Positions 26,108-35,406 of a stretch of DNA of 64,000 bases are shown here, in pieces. The DNA lies in NCBI GenBank assembly GCA_018606645.1, contig JAGVRI010000019.1:1-64000 (forward strand). Reading direction: 5' to 3'. The notes beneath the pieces were generated by a model, which did no database searches, was not told where the DNA came from, and worked only from the letters and a program-made list of their open reading frames with translations. The position numbers were made by a program, and so were the translations under genes. Positions within the stretch are counted from its first letter, which is position 1; each line of letters begins with the position of its first letter. The stretch comes from Chloroflexota bacterium (lineage in GTDB: Bacteria > Chloroflexota > Anaerolineae > JAAYZQ01).

Positions 26108-27121
26108 ATGGAGTACAGAATCCTTGGGCGGACGGGAGTGCAGGTCTCAGCCCTGTGTCTGGGGACCGGCAACTTTGGGTGGATGACCCCGGAGGACGAG
26201 GCGCGGCAGATCATGCAGGCCGCGTTGGATGCGGGGATCAACTTTTTCGACACTGCGGATAGCTATACCGATGGGGAGAGCGAACGGATCATCGGACGAT
26301 TCCTGAAGGACACCGGTCAGCGGGATCGGGTCTTTCTGGCCACCAAAGTCTATTATCCGGTGGGCGAGGGCCTGAACAACCGGGGCCTGAGCCGCTATCA
26401 CATCATGCGGGCGTGTGAGGCCTCGCTGCGACGCTTGCAAACCGACTGCATTGATCTCTATATCATGCACCGCTCGATGAGCCTGGAGATCCCCGTCGAG
26501 GAGACCTTGGGCGCCCTGACCGATCTGGTGCGGCAAGGCAAGGTCTGCTACATTGGCTGCTCCACCCATCCTGCCTGGCAGATCATGGAGGCGATCATGG
26601 TCAGCGAACTCAAGGGGCTGGCGCGCTATGTGGTGGAATCATCTCCGTATAATCTCCTTGACCGGCGGGTAGAGAATGAGCGCATCCCTCTCTGCCAGAA
26701 ATATGGTCTGGCCGTGGTGCCCTGGTCGCCCCTGGCAATGGGCATGCTGGCCGGACGCTACCCGGTCGATCAACCTTTTCCCGAAGGCTCGCGGGCGGCA
26801 GCCAATCCCCAGGGCATCTACGCCCAGCGGATCAACCGCCGGGGATTGCAGGCAGCGGCGCGCGCCGCCGAGGTCGCACCCCGCTACGGGTTAACGCCCG
26901 GCCAACTGGCCCTGTTGTGGGTCAAGGACCAGCCTGGGGTGACCTCACCGATCATCGGGCCTCGCACTGTGGAACAACTGCACGAGATGCTGGCCGTGGC
27001 CGACATGCATGCCGATGACGAATTGCGGGCTACTTTTGACGAGATCGTCCCACCAGGGATGGCCGTCTCCAACTTTCACAACACCAGCGGCTGGATGAAA
27101 GCCACAGTCTGGCAGGACTGA
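26108..27121 (+). CDS. Aldo/keto reductase
   Basis: 337 aa of the Tas/YghZ-like aldo/keto reductase group: EYRILGRTGVQVSALCLGT at the start, Asp and Tyr in FFDTADSYTDGESE, Lys in FLATKVYYP, and His in LYIMHRSM. TSPIIGPRTVEQL is the NADP phosphate-binding end. AAGGAGGGG ends five bases before ATG 26108, preferred to GTG 26087 and ATG 26093. Last gene of the long plus-strand operon. Confidence 0.9.
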   Translation: MEYRILGRTGVQVSALCLGTGNFGWMTPEDEARQIMQAALDAGINFFDTADSYTDGESERIIGRFLKDTGQRDRVFLATKVYYPVGEGLNNRGLSRYHIMRACEASLRRLQTDCIDLYIMHRSMSLEIPVEETLGALTDLVRQGKVCYIGCSTHPAWQIMEAIMVSELKGLARYVVESSPYNLLDRRVENERIPLCQKYGLAVVPWSPLAMGMLAGRYPVDQPFPEGSRAAANPQGIYAQRINRRGLQAAARAAEVAPRYGLTPGQLALLWVKDQPGVTSPIIGPRTVEQLHEMLAVADMHADDELRATFDEIVPPGMAVSNFHNTSGWMKATVWQD

Positions 27122-27202
27122 CAGGGGCTTCCGGCCTGACCGGACGCCACGAGGGATGAAAATATCCAGGAGCCGGTGGCGAAGGGCGCGGCTCCGGGTG
27201 GC

Positions 27203-27246
27203 GGAGTGAAGCCTTCAGGCGGTGGACCGGCTGAAGCCTTGACTCC
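27203..27246. repeat. Dispersed imperfect palindrome, copy 1
   Basis: Left arm 27203-27220 and right arm 27229-27246 pair with three mismatches over 18 nt around an 8-nt loop. It lies in the 198-nt gap where the two peptide operons converge and could end or protect both transcripts. A related palindrome with the same core, GGCTGAAGCC followed by ACTCC, lies at 56649-56706. Confidence 0.6.
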
Positions 27247-27319
27247 CGTGTGCGGGGAGCGGTCTATGTTCGAAGGAATGGGGTGACAGGGCCTGCGCCT
27301 GAACCTGTCCCGTGGGAGA

Positions 27320-28612
27320 TTACCCGATCAGATGAAACTCCGTTTGCCGGCCTGATAGCCAGCGAGCCCGGTTGCCGCTGAGCACCGCTTCTTCTTCCAG
27401 GGCGAACATGACTTCTTGTCCATCCCATTCGGGAACGGCCTTTTTGACATTCAGCTCGATGGAGTAGCAGGTATCATCAAACAACTCGTAATCTCCTCGA
27501 TCTGGCACCCCCTCCTGGTGGTCCCACAACCCGATGGTCGGGCCGGCTGCGTGACCGTGGTAGCCGATGGGGTGCGTGTAGATCATCGGCTCGATCCCTT
27601 CCGCACGGGCTTGCTCCAGGGCTGCCTTCAGCACCTGGTTACCTGTGTGGCCGACGTGCATGAATTCCAGATGGATGTCCTGCAACCGATTCGCCTCAGC
27701 CAGGCCCGCCTTGAGTCCTTCCGGTGCATCGCTCTCGCCCGGACGGAGGACGTAGGCCAATTGCTGCTGATCGGTGGCCAGGCCCAAATAATAGAAGCCC
27801 ACATCACAGTGCAGCAGGTCCCCGGGCAGGATCACCTTCCGCCGATTCTCATCTTTTTTGCCGATCGGGGTGAAAGGCTCCCCCCGCGCCTGAATGTCTA
27901 CCGTCGGCTGGAACCAGGCCTGTAGGCCCAGGCTCTGCATCTTCTCCCGCATCCACCACACCACGTCGTCGGTCGTGGTGATCCCGGGTTGAATGGTCCG
28001 ACTGGAAAAGGCTTCGGCGATCATGGCATGGCCGATCTCGACAATGCCTGGATAGACGATCAACTCGGCTTCGATCCGGCGCTCCAGCCAGCCGATCGTC
28101 AGACGCTCCGCCCCTTTGAAACGGCTGACGTACGGTTCGCCCAGAGCGGCCGCAATGTTCTGGTATTCGTTGTAGGTCAAACCATCGGCAAAGGCCGAGT
28201 TTTCGGAGATGTTGAGACCGATCGTCTGTGGGTCGCGTTCCCGGACCACCCGGGCGAGGCATTCATACTGGTCCTCCGCCTCGGGATCCCACGCCGCTTC
28301 GTAAAAGTCCCCGTGCCCATAGCGATCCAAGGTGAGCCGTTCCAAGGTCCCGTCCTTTCTGAGGCTAAAGACCAGGATTGTTCGCCGTCGCGCTGACATG
28401 GCCGGTGCGGGCAAGAGGGTCATGATCACCGGGTCTTCGTTATATTCCCGGGCGGCCACGATCCACATGTCAAAGCCCTCGCGCTTCATGATCTCCGGCA
28501 ACACCTTTTCCAGGCGCTGCCTGAGCCAGTCCTTTTGCACCTCAGCCCTCAGGCGGAGCGGAAAGATCTTGCTTCGGTAAGCATCGGCAGAGATGGATCC
28601 AGTAGAAAGCAT
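27320..28612 (-). CDS. M24 family metallopeptidase
   Basis: 430 aa. N-terminal creatinase-like domain (LPEIMKREGFDMWIVAAREYN) and M24 catalytic domain with Asp in LLHCDVGFYYLG, Asp in LATDQQQLAYVL, His in THPIGYHGHAAGP, Glu in YSIELNVKK and Glu in ALEEEAVLS. Closest in style to the genes at 20174 and 21389 rather than to classical prolidase. AAAGGAA lies about six bases before the ATG. It is the last gene of the minus-strand peptide operon. Confidence 0.88.
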   Translation of the reverse strand: MLSTGSISADAYRSKIFPLRLRAEVQKDWLRQRLEKVLPEIMKREGFDMWIVAAREYNEDPVIMTLLPAPAMSARRRTILVFSLRKDGTLERLTLDRYGHGDFYEAAWDPEAEDQYECLARVVRERDPQTIGLNISENSAFADGLTYNEYQNIAAALGEPYVSRFKGAERLTIGWLERRIEAELIVYPGIVEIGHAMIAEAFSSRTIQPGITTTDDVVWWMREKMQSLGLQAWFQPTVDIQARGEPFTPIGKKDENRRKVILPGDLLHCDVGFYYLGLATDQQQLAYVLRPGESDAPEGLKAGLAEANRLQDIHLEFMHVGHTGNQVLKAALEQARAEGIEPMIYTHPIGYHGHAAGPTIGLWDHQEGVPDRGDYELFDDTCYSIELNVKKAVPEWDGQEVMFALEEEAVLSGNRARWLSGRQTEFHLIG

Positions 28613-28639
28613 TTCAGTTCCTTTCGTCGAGTGGAATGG

Positions 28640-29932
28640 TCACGATTCGCCATGAAGCATATTCAACAGGCGTCCCAGCACGCGCTCGCCGTCAGCGCGG
28701 AGGGCATTGTGCTCATATTCGTTGGTGATCCAGAGCTTGATCCCCCGGATATTCTGGGCCGTCTCTTCGGAGAAGCGCCGCTCGACATACATGTCGTTGT
28801 AATAGACGGCTGCCACGCACGGAACCGAGTTGGACCGTAGGACATTGACATCGTACAGGCGCGGCCAGCCCTCATAGGCAGCCAGGATTTCCGCCGCCTC
28901 TTTGAGAGGGCGCAGAGGTTTGTATTCGTCGAACATCCAGGGATAGATCATTTCCCCGGTAAAGTACACCGGTTTTCCCGGTTCCAGTTCAAACTCGGGG
29001 TACTCGGCTCGCACCCGCTGAGCCGCCCAACGGGAGGCCGTTTCCTGGCAATAGATCGCTTCGTGAAGAATGACAAAGATGGGGTTGGTTTCAAAAAAGT
29101 AACTGTTCTCCAGGCCGCGCAAGAACTTGTAGTGGATCTCTTTGCCTGAAGCGCCCTGGACAAAGGCCATCTCCAGCAGGTAGTGGGTCTGTTCAAAGCC
29201 GTCACTGGCGCCAAAGTGGAACCCCAGTTGTTGGAATCGGCGAGGGCTCAGGCGGTCCCCATCGGTCAAACGGACCTCATGGGTGGCCAGATACGCCACG
29301 ATCTCCTGAGCCCGCTCTACGTCTTCCGGGTAGCGCTCATAATAAAGTTGGTTCTTTTCCAGCACCCGCTTGTAGGTGGCCCGATAGACGTCCTCGGCTG
29401 GCCGTTCCAGAGGCGGCAATCCGCCGGTGATGATCGCCTCTTTCAGCCCATGAGGCGCTGCCGAGAGATAGTGCGTCACGCAAAAGCCGCCAAAACTCTG
29501 GCCCAACACGCTCCATCGGCCGTTCTCCCCCAGCAGTTCACGACGGATCCATTCGGCATCGCGTACGATTGAATCGGCCCGAAAATGCTTCAGGTAGTCA
29601 GCCTGGGCCTGGGGAGTGTCAAAGCGAGCCAGCGTTTGATAGGTGACCGGCGTGCTCAGCCCGGTGCCGCGCTGATCGAGGAGCAGCACCCGATACTCCT
29701 GGAGAGCCCTCTTGAGCCAGCCGCTCTTCTCTACGGGCCGGGGCGCTTCACAGCCCGGTCCTCCCTGGAAAAAGACGAGCCAGGGCAGCTCCTCGTGCTC
29801 GCGCGACGGGGCAACCACCTCCCGGGCAAACACGGTGATCTGCTCACCGCCGGGATTGGCATGATCTAGAGGCACCGTAAACTGGTGATCGGTCAACACC
29901 AGGCCGGGTAGGCGATGGGTATGGATGCGCAT
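28640..29932 (-). CDS. Alpha/beta hydrolase, S33 proline iminopeptidase-like
   Basis: 430 aa. The alpha/beta-hydrolase core shows the oxyanion segment FFQGGPGCEAPRP, LLLDQRGTGLSTP and the nucleophile elbow GQSFGG (Ser about residue 155), all matching tricorn-associated/prolyl aminopeptidases of family S33. The acid and His are expected in the C-terminal part (NEYEHNALRADGERV). Such enzymes release N-terminal proline, which complements the M24 Xaa-Pro enzymes around it. It starts 53 nt after the DppC-type permease gene. Confidence 0.9.
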   Translation of the reverse strand: MRIHTHRLPGLVLTDHQFTVPLDHANPGGEQITVFAREVVAPSREHEELPWLVFFQGGPGCEAPRPVEKSGWLKRALQEYRVLLLDQRGTGLSTPVTYQTLARFDTPQAQADYLKHFRADSIVRDAEWIRRELLGENGRWSVLGQSFGGFCVTHYLSAAPHGLKEAIITGGLPPLERPAEDVYRATYKRVLEKNQLYYERYPEDVERAQEIVAYLATHEVRLTDGDRLSPRRFQQLGFHFGASDGFEQTHYLLEMAFVQGASGKEIHYKFLRGLENSYFFETNPIFVILHEAIYCQETASRWAAQRVRAEYPEFELEPGKPVYFTGEMIYPWMFDEYKPLRPLKEAAEILAAYEGWPRLYDVNVLRSNSVPCVAAVYYNDMYVERRFSEETAQNIRGIKLWITNEYEHNALRADGERVLGRLLNMLHGES

Positions 29933-29985
29933 CTTTGTGTCCTTTCTCGCACGTTAGTCCTGGGAGCGCCCTCCATGGACAAAGC

Positions 29986-30903
29986 TCAGATACTTCGCCT
30001 GAGCCGGGGATCGAGGGCATCGCGGAGGCCGTCTCCCAGGAAATTGAAGCCCATGACGATGCTCAAGATGGCAAGTCCGGGAAAGGCCGAGACCCACCAC
30101 TGATCAAAGACCAGGATGCCCGAGGCAACCATCGTTCCCCATTCGGGCGCCGGAGGGACGGCTCCCAGTCCCAGGAAGCTCAGGCCCGAGAAGGTCAGGA
30201 TGGCGTTGCCCAGATCGGTAGTGGCCATGACGATCGCCGGGGCAATGCAGTTGGGCAGGACCGTCTTGAGCAGGATGCGGCCCTCGCGGCAACCCAGGGA
30301 GCGGGCAGCAGTAACATACTCATTCTCCCGCACCGAGAGGACCAGGCTGCGCACGATCCGGGCGTAATTGGGCCACCACACGATGACAATGGCCAGCGTG
30401 CTCTTCTCCAGCCCCGGCCCCAAGGCGGCGGCAATGGCCATCGCCAGGATGATGCCGGGGAAAGCCATGACCATGTCGGTGATCCGCATCAGGATCGTAT
30501 CCATCGCCCTCCCCAGATAGCCGGCCAGGGCGCCCAGGATAGTGCCAATGACCATGGCCAGGGAGACGACCAGGAACCCGACGGGCAACGAGATCCTCCC
30601 CCCGTAGATGATGCGGCTCAGGATGTCACGGCCCAGTTGATCGGTTCCCAGAGGATGTTGCAACGAAGGCGGATGGAGCCGATTTTTTACATCCTGTTTC
30701 AGGGGGTCGTAAGGCGCGACATGGGGAGCCAGGATGGTCAACAGAATCCAGATGATGACGATCACCAACCCGGTGAATGCCAGAGGGCTGCGTCGAATGT
30801 AGCGGAACGTCTTGCTCCACTCCTCTGGCAAGAGGCTTTTCTTCCGGATCGCCTTGCGGACGACTTCCTGGCCAGCGACGGCTGAGGATGGAGATGCAGC
30901 CAT
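29986..30903 (-). CDS. Dipeptide/oligopeptide ABC permease (DppC type)
   Basis: 305 aa, six-helix inner-membrane subunit. N-terminal helix LAFTGLVIVIIWILLTIL, then HPLGTDQLGRDILSRIIYGG in the first periplasmic loop, EAA loop YVTAARSLGCREGRILLKT and C-terminus NFLGDGLRDALDPRLRRS. It begins immediately after the DppB-type gene (one base between stop and start). This permease pair has no binding protein of its own in the operon. Confidence 0.93.
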   Translation of the reverse strand: MAASPSSAVAGQEVVRKAIRKKSLLPEEWSKTFRYIRRSPLAFTGLVIVIIWILLTILAPHVAPYDPLKQDVKNRLHPPSLQHPLGTDQLGRDILSRIIYGGRISLPVGFLVVSLAMVIGTILGALAGYLGRAMDTILMRITDMVMAFPGIILAMAIAAALGPGLEKSTLAIVIVWWPNYARIVRSLVLSVRENEYVTAARSLGCREGRILLKTVLPNCIAPAIVMATTDLGNAILTFSGLSFLGLGAVPPAPEWGTMVASGILVFDQWWVSAFPGLAILSIVMGFNFLGDGLRDALDPRLRRSI

Positions 30904-30904
30904 C

Positions 30905-31936
30905 TTACCGCCCTCCTGTTCTCAGCCTGGGGTCCAGAAAGGCGTACGAGATGTCCACAAGCAGGTTCACCGTGCTAAATATGAGCGCGATCAGGATGCT
31001 GACGCCCATGATCGCCGGAAAGTCCAGCTTGGTGCATGCCTGGTAGGCATAGCGGCCGATGCCCGGCCAGGTAAAGATCGTCTCGGTCAAGACCGTGCCG
31101 GCCATAATGCCGCCAAACGACAGGCCGATGACCGTCACCGTGGGAATGAGGGCGTTCTTGAGTGCGTGGCGCAGAATCACCATCCTTTCTCGCAGCCCTT
31201 TGCTCCTGGCGGTGCGAATATAATCCTGGCACATTACTTCGAGCATGCTGGACCGGGTGATGCGGGTTACCAGGCCCAGCGTTCCGATGCCCAACACCGA
31301 CGCCGGCAAAAAGAGATGCTTGACGGCGATGATAAAGGTGTCAAATTTGCCCTGGAGCAGGGTATCAATGGTGTACATGCCGGTGATGTTGGCCTGGACA
31401 TCCAGTTCCATCCCCGCATCCAGGCGGCCCGGCCCCGGTAACCATCCCAGCCGGAAGTAAAAGATGTACAACGAGACCAGAGCCAGCCAGAAGACAGGGG
31501 TAGATACCCCGACCAACGAGATCACCCGCGCGATATGGTCCAGCAGCTTGTCCTTCTTGATCGCCGAAACGACGCCCAGAGGGATCCCCAGAAAGATGCT
31601 GTAAAACGTGGCGCCGATGGCCAGTTCCATACTGGCGGGCAAGAATTGCCGAAGGTCATCCAATACCGGACGATGGGTCCTGAGCGAAACCCCCAGGTTG
31701 CCCTGTAGCAGGTTCTTGAGATAGATCCAGTACTGTTCCCACAGCGGTCGATCCAGGCCCCACTGCTTGCGGAAGGTAGCCACGATCACCGGGTCTTCCA
31801 TCGACTTCTGGCTCAGGAACGCTGCCACCGGATCGGCGGGAAGGCTGTGAGAGATGATAAACGAGATCAGCGAAATGCCGATCAACAGGGGGATCATTAA
31901 CAACAAGCGCCGTAGAATAAACTGCTGCATCGTCAT
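30905..31936 (-). CDS. Dipeptide/oligopeptide ABC permease (DppB type)
   Basis: 343 aa. The hallmark N-terminus QFILRRLLLMIPLLIGISL, an EAA loop at YIRTARSKGLRERMVILRHA, and the end DISYAFLDPRLRTGG identify DppB. AGGGG lies seven bases before the ATG. It follows an M24 peptidase gene by 57 nt and is presumably served by the binding protein at the head of the operon or by one elsewhere. Confidence 0.93.
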   Translation of the reverse strand: MTMQQFILRRLLLMIPLLIGISLISFIISHSLPADPVAAFLSQKSMEDPVIVATFRKQWGLDRPLWEQYWIYLKNLLQGNLGVSLRTHRPVLDDLRQFLPASMELAIGATFYSIFLGIPLGVVSAIKKDKLLDHIARVISLVGVSTPVFWLALVSLYIFYFRLGWLPGPGRLDAGMELDVQANITGMYTIDTLLQGKFDTFIIAVKHLFLPASVLGIGTLGLVTRITRSSMLEVMCQDYIRTARSKGLRERMVILRHALKNALIPTVTVIGLSFGGIMAGTVLTETIFTWPGIGRYAYQACTKLDFPAIMGVSILIALIFSTVNLLVDISYAFLDPRLRTGGR

Positions 31937-31993
31937 GGGGATACCCCTCGTCTCACCATATCATTTACTCCAATACACAGCTTTGCTGCACCA

Positions 31994-33214
31994 TTACTCG
32001 ATCACAATCAGATGTCGTGGATACTTTTCGAGCCACTCGGCGCCGTTTTCAGTGATCAAGATATTGTCCTCAATCCGACAGGCAAAGGCGCCCGGCTTGA
32101 TCAAGCTGGGTTCGGGCGTCAGGACCATATTCGGCACCAGCGGTTCTCGTGTGGTAGCCTGCATAAAAGGATACTCGTGTACCTCCAGGCCGATGGAATG
32201 GCCCAGTCCATGATAGAAGCGGCCGTTCTTCTCCAGTTCGTCATCCCGGCTATCCGGAGGAGGCGAAGGAAGTCCGATGGTATCGACGCGGGCCGAATAG
32301 CCCCGCGCGCGGCAAAGTTCACGGGCGGCGGCATCGATCTCATCCGCGGTGTGCCCCGGCTCGCTCAGCAGGCGGAACGCCGTCATCTGCATCTCATACA
32401 CGGTGTCAAAGGCGCGCTTCAGTTCCTCATTGGGTTCCCCGAAACTCACCGTCCGGCCAAAGTCGGAACAATAACCTTCGTACACCACTCCCAGGTCAAA
32501 GGACAAATGGTCGCCGTGCTGGATGATCTGCCTGGGCAATGACAGGCCTTCCGGTCGCAGGCTGCCCCGGTTGCCGATGCTGACCCCGGTGGTAAACGAG
32601 GTGCCTTCGCCCCCATGCAGCAAGACCTGGTAATCCACCTCGGCGATGACGTCCATCTCGGTCATGCCCGGTTTCAGTTTTTCCAACACCGCGGCAAAGA
32701 CCTGATCGGTGATTTCGCCAGCCTTGCGCATCAGGGCCAGCTCTTCTTCGTCCTTGACCTGGCGCAACCGCTTGGTACACTCCCAGGAGATGGTAAACCG
32801 CACCTCCGGCAGAACGTCGCGCACCGCTTCCGCCCATTGCGCCTGCGTCTCCTTGGCGATTCCGATCTTCTGGATCTTGCCCGGGCGCTCGGTGAGCACC
32901 TGTTTCACCAGCCCCACCGCTTCGGCGTGATCGCCGGCCACCCGGACATCCTGAGGGAGAATGAACTCACCCACGGCCTTGTGAAAGCGAGCCGGGATGG
33001 TGATGATCGGCTCGCCCGCCTGAAAGATCCAGGCTCCGAACAGCCACGATTCCGGCAGCCACATCTCGTCATACATCATCGCCGACGAAAAGGGGACCAT
33101 TCGGAAGCCGGTCAAATAGGCCAGATCGGGCGAAGGGCGCAAAAATAGGAGATCCACGCCCTGTCTCTTCATCTCTTCCTGCGTGCCGGCGACCCGGGCA
33201 GCAAAGTTCGGCAT
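31994..33214 (-). CDS. M24 metallopeptidase (Xaa-Pro peptidase-like)
   Basis: 406 aa. Classical M24 ligand set: Asp in HLSFDLGVVYEGY, Asp in CSDFGRTVSFG, His in HGLGHSIGLEVHEYP, Glu in VLTPEPSLI, Glu in CRIEDNILIT. This predicts an active two-metal Xaa-Pro hydrolase. GGAGG lies a few bases before ATG 33214 (MPNFAARV), which is chosen over the upstream in-frame ATG 33268. It sits 40 nt after another M24 gene. Confidence 0.92.
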   Translation of the reverse strand: MPNFAARVAGTQEEMKRQGVDLLFLRPSPDLAYLTGFRMVPFSSAMMYDEMWLPESWLFGAWIFQAGEPIITIPARFHKAVGEFILPQDVRVAGDHAEAVGLVKQVLTERPGKIQKIGIAKETQAQWAEAVRDVLPEVRFTISWECTKRLRQVKDEEELALMRKAGEITDQVFAAVLEKLKPGMTEMDVIAEVDYQVLLHGGEGTSFTTGVSIGNRGSLRPEGLSLPRQIIQHGDHLSFDLGVVYEGYCSDFGRTVSFGEPNEELKRAFDTVYEMQMTAFRLLSEPGHTADEIDAAARELCRARGYSARVDTIGLPSPPPDSRDDELEKNGRFYHGLGHSIGLEVHEYPFMQATTREPLVPNMVLTPEPSLIKPGAFACRIEDNILITENGAEWLEKYPRHLIVIE

Positions 33215-33254
33215 TTCTTCCTCCTGTAATCGGTGTCGGTGCTTGATTTGGATC

Positions 33255-34361
33255 CTAATCCACGACAATCAGTTCGTGGGTATAGTCGGTGAGGGCAGCG
33301 CCGCCGCTCTCGGTGACGGTCACCACATCTTCCAGACGGCAACCAAACCGACCGGGCAGATAGATGCCCGGCTCGTCGGTGAAGGTCATGCCGGGCTCCA
33401 GGGGGAGCTGGTTCCCCTCCACCATATAGGGCTCTTCATGGACCTCCAGACCAATGCCGTGGCCCAGCCGATGGGTGAAAAACGGACCATAGCCGGCCTC
33501 TTCAATCACCCGGCGGGCCGCCCGGTCTATGCTCTCGCACGAGACGCCGGGGCGTATGGCCGCCAGGGCGGCCTGGTTCGCCCGGCGGACGGTCTCAAAT
33601 ACCTTCCGAAACTCGTCGGAAGGGGGACCCACATGCACCGTCCGGGTGCAGTCGGAGTAATATCCGCGGTAGACCGCCCCAAAGTCGAGCACCACCGCAT
33701 CCCCGCGTTGGATCACCCGATCGGTGGGAGCCAGGTGGGGGTTCGCCCCATTGGGACCGCTGCCCACCAGGATCACTTCCACTCGCTCAAAGCCCAAAAC
33801 CTCGAACTGATGGCGCAACGCGGCTGCGACCTGCTTCTCCGTGCGTCCGGCAAAGGGTTGCTGCAAAAGCTGGTGGAATCCTTCCACCGCCATATCCTGG
33901 GCCTTTTTCAGGATCTGCAGCTCGTCTTGATCCTTGACCCGTCGCATCGGAGCCAGAAGGCAGGAGGCGGGAACGAACTGAGCCGCGGGCAGCGCGGCCT
34001 GGAAGCGCAGCAAAAAGACCGCCCAGGCATGGTCGCTCATCGCGATCCGCCTCGGGGATGGACATCCCAGGGAAGCCAGGGTCTCGCGGACCAGCGCCAC
34101 CGGATCCTGGGTTTCAGCCCACCCCACAATATCCACCCCGTCGGCCAGGTGGGCCACCATTCCGGTCTCAAAGTCCGGACATACCAGCGTGGGTCTGCCC
34201 TCGGGCGGGATGACCAACAAGGTCAGCCGTTCACTGACAAAGCTGGTGTATCCGGTGAGATAGAAGAGATCCGGTGAGATGGTAAGGAAAACGAAATCGA
34301 GATCGGCCTCCCGTAGACTCTGCTGCACCCGACGGAGGCGTTGTTGATACCACGGTTCCAT
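33255..34361 (-). CDS. M24 metallopeptidase (Xaa-Pro dipeptidase-like)
   Basis: 368 aa, classical prolidase layout. Ligands: Asp in AVVLDFGAVYRGY, Asp in YSDCTRTVHVG, His in HRLGHGIGLEVHEEPYM, Glu in TFTDEPGIYLPG, Glu in CRLEDVVTVT; the GIYLPGRFG segment is characteristic of PepQ-type enzymes. AAAGGAG lies eight bases before ATG 34361; the TTG two codons upstream is rejected. Cotranscribed with the preceding DppC gene (36 nt apart). Confidence 0.92.
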   Translation of the reverse strand: MEPWYQQRLRRVQQSLREADLDFVFLTISPDLFYLTGYTSFVSERLTLLVIPPEGRPTLVCPDFETGMVAHLADGVDIVGWAETQDPVALVRETLASLGCPSPRRIAMSDHAWAVFLLRFQAALPAAQFVPASCLLAPMRRVKDQDELQILKKAQDMAVEGFHQLLQQPFAGRTEKQVAAALRHQFEVLGFERVEVILVGSGPNGANPHLAPTDRVIQRGDAVVLDFGAVYRGYYSDCTRTVHVGPPSDEFRKVFETVRRANQAALAAIRPGVSCESIDRAARRVIEEAGYGPFFTHRLGHGIGLEVHEEPYMVEGNQLPLEPGMTFTDEPGIYLPGRFGCRLEDVVTVTESGGAALTDYTHELIVVD

Positions 34362-34397
34362 GGTCAATCTCCTTTCTGTTCTGTGATCCGATCGTCT

Positions 34398-35369
34398 CTA
34401 GCGGTCCTTCATCCCTGGATCGAGGGCATCCCGCAAACCGTCCCCCAGAAAATTAAAACTGAGCATGGTCAACGCGATGGCCGCCGCCGGCGAGAGCACC
34501 AGGTAGGGATAGCCACGGATGGCATGAGCCCCTTCCTGGATCATCATCCCCCAGCTCGGCGTCGGCGGATCCACGCCCATGCCGATGAAACTTAGCCCGG
34601 CTTCCATCATGATTGCCTGGGGCACCCCCAGGGTTGCCGCCACAATGACCGGCGCCAGGGCATTCGGGATCAGGTGTCTGACCATGATGCGTCGGCTGGG
34701 GACACCAACGGCCTGGGCGGCCAGGATATAGTCACGCTCTTTGAGCGACAGGATTTGACCTCGCACCAGACGCGCGACCGTCAGCCACCAGGTGAGCCCC
34801 AAGGCGATAAACACACCCAGCAAGCCCCCGGTCAGCTCATTGAGCCTGGCCAGAGGAGCCAGGGGGCCTCCCGCCTTGGGCAACGCCCCTTTGATGAAGG
34901 TCATCACGATAATGATCAGCAACAGATCGGGAAAGGCGTACATGATATCCACAAAGCGCATGATGATCATGTCCACCCGCCCGCCGAGAAACCCGGAAAT
35001 CGCCCCGATCGGCACCCCCACCAGGACAATGATTAACTGAGCCACAAGGCCGACGGTGATCGAGACACGGGCGCCATAGATCAGCAGCGAAAGCACATCC
35101 TTTCCGTACTGATTCGTGCCCAGCAGATGCTCCCGGCTGGGGGGTTGGTACACAGACCCCAAATCCTGATCTCGATAACTATACGGGGCCAGGACATCGG
35201 CAAAAATGGCGACCAGGACCACAAACAGGATAAACCCGAGTCCGATGACCGCCGCTTTGTTCCGAAGCAGGCGCTGAAAGGCATCAACCCACAGGCTGCG
35301 GTGACGGGCCGGGCTTTCGAAGGTAGCCGCCGACGGTCCCGCCAGGCGGATCTGCTCAGACTGAGACAT
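34398..35369 (-). CDS. Dipeptide/oligopeptide ABC permease (DppC type)
   Basis: 323 aa. N-terminal helix AVIGLGFILFVVLVAIFADVL, first loop with LLGTNQYGKDVLSLLIYGARVS, an EAA loop at YILAAQAVGVPSRRIMVRH, and C-terminus NFLGDGLRDALDPGMKDR. Slightly longer than its paralogues because of an extra loop before the EAA region (PKAGGPLAPLARLNELTGG). It partners the DppB-type gene 37 nt upstream. Confidence 0.93.
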   Translation of the reverse strand: MSQSEQIRLAGPSAATFESPARHRSLWVDAFQRLLRNKAAVIGLGFILFVVLVAIFADVLAPYSYRDQDLGSVYQPPSREHLLGTNQYGKDVLSLLIYGARVSITVGLVAQLIIVLVGVPIGAISGFLGGRVDMIIMRFVDIMYAFPDLLLIIIVMTFIKGALPKAGGPLAPLARLNELTGGLLGVFIALGLTWWLTVARLVRGQILSLKERDYILAAQAVGVPSRRIMVRHLIPNALAPVIVAATLGVPQAIMMEAGLSFIGMGVDPPTPSWGMMIQEGAHAIRGYPYLVLSPAAAIALTMLSFNFLGDGLRDALDPGMKDR

Positions 35370-35406
35370 AGGAATTCCGTCTCCTCTGCGTGGTGATTCT
35401 GATCAG